Assembly (NCBI GenBank): GCA_018267095.1
Contig: JAFDZC010000019.1
Location: forward strand, 186,001-250,000
Source of the DNA: Bacteroidota bacterium
Lineage (GTDB): Bacteria > Bacteroidota > Bacteroidia > Flavobacteriales > Flavobacteriaceae
DNA: 64,000 nucleotides
Direction of reading: 5' to 3'
Of this stretch, positions 55,286 through 63,000 are shown one piece after another (position 1 is the first letter of the stretch; the number at the start of each line of letters is the position of its first letter). The notes under the pieces are model-generated. The model was not told where the DNA came from. It ran no database searches and worked only from the letters and a program-made list of their open reading frames with translations. The position numbers and the translations under genes are program-made.

Positions 55286-56459
55286 ATGGCTTCGAGACCA
55301 AGATGCTCACGGCATTTCCGCCAAAACCCACGGCGTTGATGAGCACATTTTGTATCGGTTTTTGAATGCTGAATATTTCAGAAAAAGGCGTCCCAAAAAA
55401 AGTCTGCTCTTGAAGCATCAACAGCGCAAGTTCCATACTGAGCAAACCCGACGAGCCAAAAGTATGACCTATTTTCCATTTGTTGGTTGTAAGCATGGGC
55501 AACTGATTTCCGAAGACTTTTTCGATGGCTTTATATTCAGACCAATCGCCTTTGATGGTTCCGGGCGCATGCATGACAATCGCATCAATTTCACCAAGCG
55601 GTGTTGAACCAATAGCCATTTTCATGGATTTCTGAAAACATTCGGCTTGATCCGATATCGAGGTATTGTGTTGCAAATCATCGGTAGCATAACCTACTCC
55701 GGTTATATACCCCAGCGGATTCGGGTGTTCTCGTTCTAAAGCCACCACCGCAGCACCTTCGCCCAATACCATTGTGTTTCGGGTTTTATCTAAATCTAAC
55801 GCACGACAAGGATGACCTTCGGTTTCTTTAGAATAAATTTTTAAAGCCTGCATCTGCGCCAAAGTAAAAGGCGTCAACGGTGCTTCGCTGCCTCCGGCGA
55901 TGAATTTGTCTGCCATGCCCGATTCAAGCCAAGCCACTGCATTCAATACCGCATGTAAAGCGGTTGAGCAAGTAATGGAATGTGAAATTTCTGGCCCGGC
56001 CGATTTTAAATCATGCGCCACCCAACTTGAAATATTGCCCAAAGTAGTTGTGGGCGAACTCAATGTTGCCGTTTTACCGGTGGTAATGAATTCTTCGTGA
56101 TATTGTTCGAGTAAATGTGTCGCTCCCCGGGATGAACCAATGTTGATCCCAACCACATCGCCTTTTTGCCATCCGGCTTGTTCCAACACCCGGCGCGAAA
56201 CGTCTATCGCCATCAGCACCGACGGATCAAGCGCTTTGTATTTGGCCTCAGACAACCGCAATTGCTCTAATCTTTGTGCGTCTTCTGCAGGCAAACTCGC
56301 CGCCCAATATTCATGAAGTCCAAAGTTTTTCTTTGCCATAGCGGTTTGTTGCGTGGCATAATGCGCGACGATGGTTTTCGGATCAGACCCAAGCGGTGAT
56401 ACAGAAGCTAGTGCCGATATGGCAATTCGGTTTTTCAAGACAAAGTTATTTGGCGGCAA
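55284..56459 (-). CDS. Beta-ketoacyl-ACP synthase-like protein in the biotin cluster, atypical active site
   Basis: A 391-residue KAS I/II-fold protein, a little shorter than FabF (~413). The nucleophile Cys164 is present (SITCSTALHAV), and so are the second active-site His332 (WKIGHTFGSSG) with nearby Lys, and the C-terminal Gly-rich loop VGFGGNAVSIL. In canonical enzymes the first catalytic His directly precedes Gly-Thr (AHGTST). Here the sequence is VMHAPGTIKGD, with Pro299 in that position and a His two residues earlier. It starts 2 nt after bioA and is the last gene of bioD-bioA-KAS. It may take part in making the pimeloyl precursor or be a modified condensing enzyme; both are inference. 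Confidence 0.82.
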   Translation of the reverse strand: MPPNNFVLKNRIAISALASVSPLGSDPKTIVAHYATQQTAMAKKNFGLHEYWAASLPAEDAQRLEQLRLSEAKYKALDPSVLMAIDVSRRVLEQAGWQKGDVVGINIGSSRGATHLLEQYHEEFITTGKTATLSSPTTTLGNISSWVAHDLKSAGPEISHSITCSTALHAVLNAVAWLESGMADKFIAGGSEAPLTPFTLAQMQALKIYSKETEGHPCRALDLDKTRNTMVLGEGAAVVALEREHPNPLGYITGVGYATDDLQHNTSISDQAECFQKSMKMAIGSTPLGEIDAIVMHAPGTIKGDWSEYKAIEKVFGNQLPMLTTNKWKIGHTFGSSGLLSMELALLMLQEQTFFGTPFSEIFSIQKPIQNVLINAVGFGGNAVSILVSKP

Positions 56460-56461
56460 AG

Positions 56462-57733
56462 TTACACCATTTCAATGGCCTGCTCAACGATTTGATAGAC
56501 TTTATCCAACTGAGCATCGGTAATCACATAAGGCGGCAAAATATAGACAATGTTGCCCACCGGTCGCAAAATAATTCCGTTTTCAATAAAGAATTGATAG
56601 AGTTTGTTGCGTAAATTTCCGTAGTAACTTTCATGGCTTTCGGTTTTGATTTCAAGCGCGAGAATAACACCCAAAACGCGTGTGGTTTTAATTTTCGGAT
56701 GTTGTGCCAAATGCGATTGAAAATTCAAATGTCTTTGATGGATGCGTTGGATATTGGCTTGCATAGACTCAGATTCCAACAAACGCAAACCGGCCAAAGC
56801 GGCGGCACATCCGGTGGGATTGGCCGTAAAAGTATGCCCGTGAAACAGCGCTTTGTTGACATCGACATCTAAAAAACCATCAAAAATATCTTGTGTAAAA
56901 GTGGTCAGCGCCATCGGAATGGTTCCGGCGGTGAGTGCTTTTGAAAGACACATCATATCGGGCTGAACGCTCAGATAATCACAAGCGAAATTTTTTCCGG
57001 TTTTGCCAAATCCGGTCATGACTTCATCGGCAATGGTAAAAACCTTTTTTCGCTGACACGCTTGCATCAAAGCTTCCAAAGCTTCAGGCGCATACATGAC
57101 CATTCCGGCAGCGCCTTGTACGAGCGGTTCAAAAATAAATGCGGCATAATCATCGGTTTCCAAAAGTTTTTCGAGTTCTTGCAAGCTTTCTTGTTCTCGA
57201 CCCGGAATTGGCACCGGAATTCTATCTACGTGAATAAGCGAGCCTTGAAAAGCTTCGGTAAAAAAAGTAATTCCGCTCGAGGCCATCGCGCCAAAAGTAT
57301 CACCGTGAAAAGCATCTTCAAAAGCAATGATTTTTTTGCGTTGTTCGCCTTTGTTGTAAAAATACTGCAAAGCGGCTTTGAGTGCAACTTCAACCGCAGT
57401 TGAACCATTGTCAGAAAAGAATACTTTTTTCTGATTCGAAGGTAAAAGGGTGCGTAGTTTTTCTGACAACAAAACCGCGGGTTCGTTGGTAAATCCGCCA
57501 AATAAAACGTGTTCTAAAGTAGTGAGTTGCTTGTAAATCGCATCGGCTACAAAGCGGTTGGCATGTCCGTACGGATTGACCCACCATGAAGCAATCGCAT
57601 CGATGTACTCTTTTCCGTTTTCGTCCCAAAGCAAAGCCCCTTCGCCTTTGACTATCGCCGGAAGCAAGCCGGTGGTTTGGTGTTGTGTATAAGGATGCCA
57701 GTGATATAATTGGTCTTTTTGAGATAGATTCAT
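56462..57733 (-). CDS. bioA: Adenosylmethionine-8-amino-7-oxononanoate aminotransferase
   Basis: A 423-residue class III PLP aminotransferase that converts KAPA to DAPA using SAM as amino donor. It begins WHPYTQHQTTGLLP, a BioA hallmark. It also shows WWVNPYGHANRFVADAI, the PLP-phosphate region FSDNGSTAVEVALKAA, the DEVMTGFGKTG motif with PLP-ring Asp, and the Schiff-base Lys in CLSKALTAGTIPMALT near residue 265. Two nt after bioD and 2 nt before the KAS-like gene, so one transcript. Confidence 0.96.
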   Translation of the reverse strand: MNLSQKDQLYHWHPYTQHQTTGLLPAIVKGEGALLWDENGKEYIDAIASWWVNPYGHANRFVADAIYKQLTTLEHVLFGGFTNEPAVLLSEKLRTLLPSNQKKVFFSDNGSTAVEVALKAALQYFYNKGEQRKKIIAFEDAFHGDTFGAMASSGITFFTEAFQGSLIHVDRIPVPIPGREQESLQELEKLLETDDYAAFIFEPLVQGAAGMVMYAPEALEALMQACQRKKVFTIADEVMTGFGKTGKNFACDYLSVQPDMMCLSKALTAGTIPMALTTFTQDIFDGFLDVDVNKALFHGHTFTANPTGCAAALAGLRLLESESMQANIQRIHQRHLNFQSHLAQHPKIKTTRVLGVILALEIKTESHESYYGNLRNKLYQFFIENGIILRPVGNIVYILPPYVITDAQLDKVYQIVEQAIEMV

Positions 57734-57735
57734 CG

Positions 57736-58353
57736 CTAAATTTTAAGAAGATTTTCGCGGAACTCGTCGGCGTAATCGGCAATCACATGCGCATCAAAAT
57801 AGGGTTCGTGATTGATTCGTCCAATGAAATGCAATTGGGTTTTTTCAAGAATAATTTTTTCAGTTGACGGATGTTCATCGCCTGAGAAAATAATTCCTGA
57901 AACGTTCAAGTTTCTGTTTCTGAGCGCTTCCACCGTAAGCAAAGTATGGTTGATGCTGCCCAAATAATGTCTTGAAACCACCATGACTTTATAATCAGCT
58001 TGGATCAAATCAATAACGCAATCTTGCTCGTTGAGCGGAACCAAAACACCGCCTGCGCCTTCAATCACCAATGAGTTTTGAGTTTTGGGCGCTTTGATTT
58101 TTTTGAGATCAATGCGCAATCCGTCTATCTGTGCGGCCCAATGCGGACTGGCCGGAGTGTTGAGCGCATAAGCATTCGGGTGAATCACGGTTTTTGAATT
58201 GCTGAGCAGCGATTGAATTTTATGACTGTCAGAATGGTCTAAATCGCCGGCTTGAACGGGTTTCCAGTAATCGGCTTCGAGCGCTTGGGTAACGATGGCA
58301 GACGCAACCGTTTTGCCTACATCAGTACCGATTCCGGTGATGAAAATTTTCAT
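57736..58353 (-). CDS. bioD: Dethiobiotin synthetase
   Basis: A 205-residue ATP-dependent enzyme closing the ureido ring of DAPA. The N-terminal P-loop GIGTDVGKTVASA and the substrate motifs KPVQAGDLDHSD and VIEGAGGVLVPL are present. I chose ATG 58353 because the longer frame (from 58452) would run through the terminator at 58374 and add an unrelated Lys-rich stretch. First gene of bioD-bioA-KAS. Confidence 0.95.
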   Translation of the reverse strand: MKIFITGIGTDVGKTVASAIVTQALEADYWKPVQAGDLDHSDSHKIQSLLSNSKTVIHPNAYALNTPASPHWAAQIDGLRIDLKKIKAPKTQNSLVIEGAGGVLVPLNEQDCVIDLIQADYKVMVVSRHYLGSINHTLLTVEALRNRNLNVSGIIFSGDEHPSTEKIILEKTQLHFIGRINHEPYFDAHVIADYADEFRENLLKI

Positions 58354-58373
58354 AGGATTTGTTTTGGCAAAAG

Positions 58374-58402
58374 TAAAAAAACCCGTTGTGATAACGGGCT
58401 TT
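58374..58402 (-). terminator. Terminator between the sigma-factor unit and bioD
   Basis: On the minus strand AGCCCGTT-ATCAC-AACGGGTT followed by a run of T, a few bases past the stop at 58406. bioD therefore needs its own promoter, which must lie in the ~20-50 nt before 58353 or within the hairpin region. I could not identify it. Confidence 0.78.
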
Positions 58403-58405
58403 GTT

Positions 58406-59014
58406 TTATTCTTCTTTGAGCTGGTCGATGATTTTTCGCATTTCGCGTGCATATTTTCCGTAGAAGTAATGCACCCACCATTCTAAAACAATTCCCATAA
58501 ACAACATCGAAAAAAGAACAATGGAAAGAATCGCAATCAAAAGCGAATGATCTTGAAGTCCGCTCTGGAAAACCTCGGGCATTTTCAAATACAACAGACC
58601 CATCAAAAACAAAATAACAAACGGTGTGAGCGCAAAGCCAAATGTTTTGTAGAGTTCCATATTGACGCGTATTTCATAATACGTTTCATACAAACTGTCT
58701 TTGGTACTCAAAGTGGTTTTGCCTAGTTGTCTGTAAAACAGATAAAGCTTGACCAAATAATAAAGGCAAATGCCCACAAAAATCGAGAACAGCAAATAAA
58801 AAGGCGCGTAAGCATATGCAGGAAAACCATAAATAAATGGTAGAAAAGCCAAAAATACGATTGATATTATTTGATAGATAAATTCGTTTTTGAGGTTTTT
58901 CTTGATGCACTCAAGCGGCATTTGGGCCGAGTTTATTTTTTCTAAATCGTTGGGAAGCCGCACGTTTTGTGGGTTTTCGTTGTTCCAAGCTGATTGTAAT
59001 TCATTAAAATCCAT
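58406..59014 (-). CDS. Membrane protein co-encoded with the ECF sigma factor
   Basis: A 202-residue protein with a ~40-residue cytosolic N-terminus (MDFNELQSAWNNE…) followed by four hydrophobic helices in two pairs: around FIYQIISIVFLAFLPFIYGF and YAPFYLLFSIFVGICLYYLV, then FALTPFVILFLMGLLYL and LLIAILSIVLFSMLFMGIVL. The C-terminus is charged and cytosolic (KYAREMRKIIDQLKEE). It overlaps the sigma factor gene by 11 nt. The position is that of an anti-sigma factor, but it lacks the zinc-type (HxxxCxxC) anti-sigma motif. So its role as the sigma regulator is only an inference. Confidence 0.75.
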   Translation of the reverse strand: MDFNELQSAWNNENPQNVRLPNDLEKINSAQMPLECIKKNLKNEFIYQIISIVFLAFLPFIYGFPAYAYAPFYLLFSIFVGICLYYLVKLYLFYRQLGKTTLSTKDSLYETYYEIRVNMELYKTFGFALTPFVILFLMGLLYLKMPEVFQSGLQDHSLLIAILSIVLFSMLFMGIVLEWWVHYFYGKYAREMRKIIDQLKEE

Positions 59015-59507
59015 ATCCTTGTTTTTTGATGATTTGTTTTAGTTTTTCTTTGGCACGATTGAGTTTCACCCGGGCATGGACTTCGGATATTCCGAGGTTG
59101 GCGCCAATTTCTCGGTGTGAATATCCTTCGAGTTGATAAAAAATAATCGCCTTGTCAATTTTGTCCAACTGTTGAACCGCGCGATAAAAATGATTGATTT
59201 GGCTTTCTTGTTCGTCCGTGTTGCTGGGCGGTTCGGGAATATTTTCGGTGATAAAGACTTGCTGAACAGGCTTTCGTTTCTCTTTCTTGAAATAGACAAT
59301 CGCCGTATTGATGGCCACGCGGTACATCCATGTCGAAAATTGACTCTCGCCTTTAAAACTGTCGTAAGCTTTCCAAAGTTGTAAAATGATTTCTTGAAAC
59401 AAGTCTTGCTGGTCTTCAGGATCGTCCATATACATTTTAGAAACCTTGAATAAGATTCCTTTGTGCTCGTCCATCCGACGCAAAAAAGCTTGTTCTTTTT
59501 CTTTCAA
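59004..59507 (-). CDS. ECF-family RNA polymerase sigma factor
   Basis: A 167-residue sigma-70 family protein. Region 2 contains DPEDQQDLFQEIILQLWKAY and FKGESQFSTWMYRVAINTAI, where the -10 promoter contacts are made. Region 4 is the HTH IFYQLEGYSHREIGANLGI with EVHARVKLNRAKEKL. No extra domains. It overlaps the downstream membrane-protein gene by 11 nt and starts 4 nt after the end of the TraB/GumN pseudogene, so they share a transcript. Confidence 0.92.
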   Translation of the reverse strand: MKEKEQAFLRRMDEHKGILFKVSKMYMDDPEDQQDLFQEIILQLWKAYDSFKGESQFSTWMYRVAINTAIVYFKKEKRKPVQQVFITENIPEPPSNTDEQESQINHFYRAVQQLDKIDKAIIFYQLEGYSHREIGANLGISEVHARVKLNRAKEKLKQIIKKQGYGF

Positions 59508-59511
59508 AACT

Positions 59512-60369
59512 TTAGTCTAAAACGGGTTCAACTTGATATCCAGCTTTTTTAAGCAACGCGACAACACCTTGTTTTCCTGCTAAATGTGCGGCTCCAAAGG
59601 CAAAAAATGTGCTTTGTTTTTGCATCATCTCAGGTATGACTTTTACCCAATGTTCGTTGCGGTTTTGTAAAAGTTTTCTCTGAGCTTCGGCATCGATTGA
59701 TTGGTCTTGGGCTATGAGTTGCAAAACGCCGTCAATATTTTGTGATTTATACTCTTGAACCAAATCAGCGCACATTTTTGGCGTGATTTCGTCCAGATAA
59801 GCAATCATTTGTTCATCGGTAAACGATTGATTCAAAATTTCTATTTGTTCTGAAACTTTCTCTAAACCCGTCACCGGTTTTTTGCTTTGTGCAGCCAATT
59901 GAATAAATTCCATTTCGTAGAATTTTAAATCGGCACAACCAAACGATTTCATAAAAATCAAACTCATGAGCGTTTCTAGGGTAAAGGCATCATATTGAGC
60001 AAGTGTTCCTAACTGATTTTTTTATAAAACCGTTTCAAGTTTGCTCTTTTGATCGGCCGTCAATATCTGACTTAATGGTTTTTCACCCATCGCCAATTTT
60101 TGAGCCGCTTGCATTTCTTGCGGGTCAGACATATTGAGTTCGAGCGTCAATTGATCGGTTTGTTCAAAAGCTTTTTTGGCGTTGGGCCACAGAATAAAAT
60201 CAGCCGCGCAAATCATATGAACAGTCCCGAAAAGATAAGACGGTTTTGAAAGCCCATTGCCAGAAACTTTCCAAAGCACCGATTGATTATTCTTTTTTGA
60301 TTGGGCAAAAATCTGCGATGTAAAAATTACGAAGACAAAGAACAAAGTAATTCTAATTAAATTTTTCAT
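59512..60369 (-). pseudogene. TraB/GumN-family protein, interrupted by an in-frame stop
   Basis: The frame from ATG 60369 encodes a signal peptide (MKNLIRITLFFVFVIFTSQI) and the GTVHMI motif at residues 48-53, then meets TAA at 60022-60024. After that codon the same frame continues without a shift for 169 residues to 59512, with the closing family motif FFAFGAAHLAGKQGVVAL. Total length (~285 codons) is normal for GumN-type TraB proteins. A single change, for example CAA to TAA, would restore the gene. It could be a recent nonsense mutation, a sequencing error or, less likely, programmed read-through. The second part could restart at ATG 59967 but would lack the signal peptide and first motif. 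Confidence 0.82.
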
Positions 60370-60484
60370 GATTCTTTTATTGATGAATGAAACTTTAACT
60401 GCGCTCTTGACCGAATCCGAAGTCAAAAGCTTTTTTGGATTCAGGTCGTGAGTAAACAAATGTTTCAAACGTTACAAAAAAATT

Positions 60485-61630
60485 TTAAAGAAGGCTCAAA
60501 AGCCCGTCGAGTAAAGCAGTTATTTGTTGTTGTGTATTGTAGCTGTGCAAGCAAATACGCAGTCGTTCTTGGCCTTCGGGCACGGTGGGCGAAAGAATCG
60601 GTTTGACCTCAAAGCCTTTTTCTTGCAACTGCTGTGCGATGTTTTTTACTTTTTGATTGCCCGGAATAATGGCGCATTGAATGGCTGATTTGCTGTATAC
60701 AAACATCGGTTTGAGCCCCAATTGCATTTTGTATTGGTTGAAAAAAGCGATGTTGGTTTGCAATTCGATGAGCGCTTGTGGCTCAGTTGCCAAATATTCG
60801 TAGGCTTTTAAAATCGATGCAATGCTGTGCGGCGACAAACCCGTTGTATAGATAAAACTACGTGCAAAATTGACCAAATACGCGATGAGTTCGGCATTGC
60901 CTAAAACAGCCGCTCCGTGACAACCCAGCCCTTTGCCAAAGGTGACTATGCGCGCAAAAACTTTGGAATGTAATTGCTGACTTTGCAACAACCCTTCCCC
61001 CTGATTGCCAAAAACACCCAAAGCATGCGCCTCATCGACCACTAAATAGGCGTTGAATTTTTCAGAAAGACGAACGAGTTCTTCAAAGTTGGGCGCATCG
61101 CCATCCATAGAAAAGACAGATTCGGTGATAATATAAATATTGTTAGGTTGCGCGCCGTGTGTTTCGAGTTGTTTTTCTAAATCTTCATAATCATTGTGCG
61201 AAAATTTATAGGATTTGGCATGAGATAAACGAAGACCGTCGCGGATAGAAGCATGACACAATTCATCGTACAAAACAACATCGCCGCGCTGCGGAACACT
61301 GCTCAAAAAACCAACATTGGCATCATAACCCGAATTGAAAATCAGCGCGGATTCGGATTGGTGAAACGCGGCGATGTATTTTTCGGTAAGCGCATACAGC
61401 GGATGATTGCCGGATAAAAGTCGGGAACCGGTAGCGCCGTTGGTGGTATAATGGTTTGCTTTTAAAAAAGCATGGGTTTGGGCAAACAACTCGGTGTTTT
61501 TAGAAAAGCCCAAATAATCGTTTGAAGAAAAATCAATCTTATCTGAGGACCACAAACCCAAAGTGCGCAAGGCCTGTTGCTGTTGGCGCTCGTTGAGTTT
61601 TTGTTGGAGATTTTGCGGAAATTTCTTCAT
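60485..61630 (-). CDS. bioF: 8-amino-7-oxononanoate synthase
   Basis: A 381-residue class II PLP enzyme joining pimeloyl-thioester with alanine. It shows DFSSNDYLGFSKN, TGSRLLSGNH, the PLP-binding region VVDEAHALGVFGNQG and the Schiff-base Lys in VTFGKGLGCHGAAVLG near residue 231. It is a BioF rather than a glycine C-acetyltransferase by context (bioD and bioA downstream) and by length. A TACCTTTG box lies at 61635-61642 (minus), only 4-5 nt before the ATG, so the mRNA may be leaderless. It is separated from bioD-bioA by the TraB pseudogene and the sigma-factor unit. Confidence 0.93.
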   Translation of the reverse strand: MKKFPQNLQQKLNERQQQQALRTLGLWSSDKIDFSSNDYLGFSKNTELFAQTHAFLKANHYTTNGATGSRLLSGNHPLYALTEKYIAAFHQSESALIFNSGYDANVGFLSSVPQRGDVVLYDELCHASIRDGLRLSHAKSYKFSHNDYEDLEKQLETHGAQPNNIYIITESVFSMDGDAPNFEELVRLSEKFNAYLVVDEAHALGVFGNQGEGLLQSQQLHSKVFARIVTFGKGLGCHGAAVLGNAELIAYLVNFARSFIYTTGLSPHSIASILKAYEYLATEPQALIELQTNIAFFNQYKMQLGLKPMFVYSKSAIQCAIIPGNQKVKNIAQQLQEKGFEVKPILSPTVPEGQERLRICLHSYNTQQQITALLDGLLSLL

Positions 61631-61706
61631 GCGCCAAAGGTAGAAAATAGGCCGTTATGATTTGATGAAAAGCGGTAATTTGTATCTTGCGGTAAACCTT
61701 GATTTT

Positions 61707-62489
61707 ATGGAAACATCGTGTAAAAATTGTGCAACTCAACTTGTCGAAAATTATCATTTTTGCCCGAATTGCGGACAGAAAACACCGCTGCATCGGTTGA
61801 GCATGCACGAAGTTTTTCACGAGGCTTTTCATTATTTTACGCATGCTGACAAGAGTTTTTTGGTGTTGCTCAAAGAACTCATTTATAAAAACGGCCGCGT
61901 AGCCAAAGAATATGTCGAAGGGAAACGCAAGAAATATTTTTCTCCGTTGAATTTCTTTATGATTGTGGCTGCACTCAATTTAATTGCCATGACCGCCGAT
62001 GGTGTAGAAGAAAAACACGATGTCTTGAAAGAAAATCCAGAGTTGATGCAAATGGACGCAACATCAAAGCAGCATATGATTCAGATGTACGAGCGACAAT
62101 ACGAGGCGACTCATTTTATCAGAACCCACGCAAACAAGACCGTTTTGGTCTCGTTGCCATTTATGGCTTTTATTTTTTGGCTTTTTTACCGCAAAGAAAA
62201 ATACAACTATACCGAACATTTGGTGGCCGGAATGTTTATGTATGCCTTTTGTACGCTGATTTTTGTGGTTTTGACTTTCTTGAATTTACTCACCAATATT
62301 GACACCAACCTAATTTACTTTGGTTGTTTGCTTTTGCAGATGGGCTATTTTTCGGTGTTTTATTACAACTTTATAGGCGATGGAAGAAAACTGAAAGCCT
62401 TTTTGGTTAGCCTTAGTGTGATTATCTCAACTTTTATGGCCAGCGGAATTTTGGTTTGGCTTTATATGGCCGGATTGTTTGGTTCTTGA
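61707..62489 (+). CDS. DUF3667-type membrane protein with zinc ribbon
   Basis: A 260-residue protein. The N-terminal zinc ribbon has Cys5/Cys8/Cys19/Cys22 (CKNCATQL, FCPNCGQK). Then follow the typical DUF3667 stretch HRLSMHEVFHEAFHYFTHADKSF and KEYVEGKRKKYFSPLNFFMI (each quoted in part), and about five membrane helices. Function is unknown. I use ATG 61707: TTTG at 61661-61664 and TATCTTGC at 61683-61690 could be the promoter, which excludes the longer frame from 61662. It is divergent from bioF. Confidence 0.85.
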   Translation: METSCKNCATQLVENYHFCPNCGQKTPLHRLSMHEVFHEAFHYFTHADKSFLVLLKELIYKNGRVAKEYVEGKRKKYFSPLNFFMIVAALNLIAMTADGVEEKHDVLKENPELMQMDATSKQHMIQMYERQYEATHFIRTHANKTVLVSLPFMAFIFWLFYRKEKYNYTEHLVAGMFMYAFCTLIFVVLTFLNLLTNIDTNLIYFGCLLLQMGYFSVFYYNFIGDGRKLKAFLVSLSVIISTFMASGILVWLYMAGLFGS

Positions 62490-62523
62490 TAGATGTGAAG
62501 ACATTTTCACTAGGAATACCGAT

Positions 62524-62602
62524 GCCCTAGCCCGGATAGCAGCGGCAGCCCGCAGCGCAGCGAGGACTATAGCGGATAGCCGGAATAGCTACTAATAAAA
62601 AA
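62524..62602 (+). repeat. Dispersed intergenic repeat, subtype I (copy C)
   Basis: Begins GCCCTAGCCCGGATAGCAGC and continues GGCAGCC. The centre has CAGCGCAGCGAGGACTAT, as in copy D (32941), and the end is AGCGGATAGCCGGAATAGCT then ACTAATAAAAAA. The ends match copies at 23240 and 29533. It lies between the convergent DUF3667 and atpC genes. Confidence 0.78.
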
Positions 62603-62625
62603 AGCCCAACATAATGCTGAGCTTT
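62598..62625 (-). terminator. Terminator of the atpD-atpC unit
   Basis: On the minus strand AAAGCTCAGCAT-TA-ATGTTGGGCTTT forms a stem with two mismatches and is followed by seven T. Lies ~25 nt after the atpC stop. Confidence 0.68.
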
Positions 62626-62648
62626 TACTATTATTTCATTGTCTGGAA

Positions 62649-62930
62649 TTAGTCAACCAATACAATTACTTTGTTGTCTTTCATTTCAATGGTTCCTGAG
62701 CTAATGCTTAGCGAATAGGTTTGCTCATTGATTTTGGTGAATTTGTCGGCCACTTCTTTGTCAAATGAAAACGAGGAAGCGCCAATTTTGATCTCACCAT
62801 CTTTCAAGGTAGACACAATCGGTGCGTGGTTGTTGAGCAATTGAAAACTGCCCAAAGTACCCGGCAAGGATACCGATGTTACTTCGCCTTGGAAGAGTTT
62901 TGATTCTGGTGATACTATTTCTAAAATCAT
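62649..62930 (-). CDS. atpC: ATP synthase F1 subunit epsilon
   Basis: A 93-residue protein consisting only of the N-terminal beta-sandwich (LEIVSPESKLFQGEVTSVSLPG, GSFQLLNNHAPIVSTLKDGEI). The C-terminal helical hairpin that makes E. coli epsilon (~139 residues) an inhibitor is missing, so regulation by that hairpin is not expected. Short epsilon forms are, to my knowledge, usual in Bacteroidota. 70 nt after atpD on the same strand. Confidence 0.93.
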   Translation of the reverse strand: MILEIVSPESKLFQGEVTSVSLPGTLGSFQLLNNHAPIVSTLKDGEIKIGASSFSFDKEVADKFTKINEQTYSLSISSGTIEMKDNKVIVLVD

Positions 62931-62938
62931 AAATTTTT

Positions 62939-62996
62939 AATTACGAATTTCAAATTACAAATTGCGAAACACATTCACAATTCATAATTCGTAATT
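62939..62996. repeat. Inverted repeat between atpD and atpC
   Basis: AATTACGAATT (62939-62949) and AATTCGTAATT (62986-62996) are perfect inverted arms, with further pairing inside (AATTGCG… / …CACAATT is imperfect). It has no T-run in the minus direction. It may stabilise or process the mRNA between the two genes. Confidence 0.6.
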
Positions 62997-63000
62997 CCTA

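Noticed and set aside
59967-60024. A frameshift in the TraB/GumN gene
   Set aside because: Codon by codon the frame is the same on both sides of the TAA, so it is a nonsense codon, not an indel.
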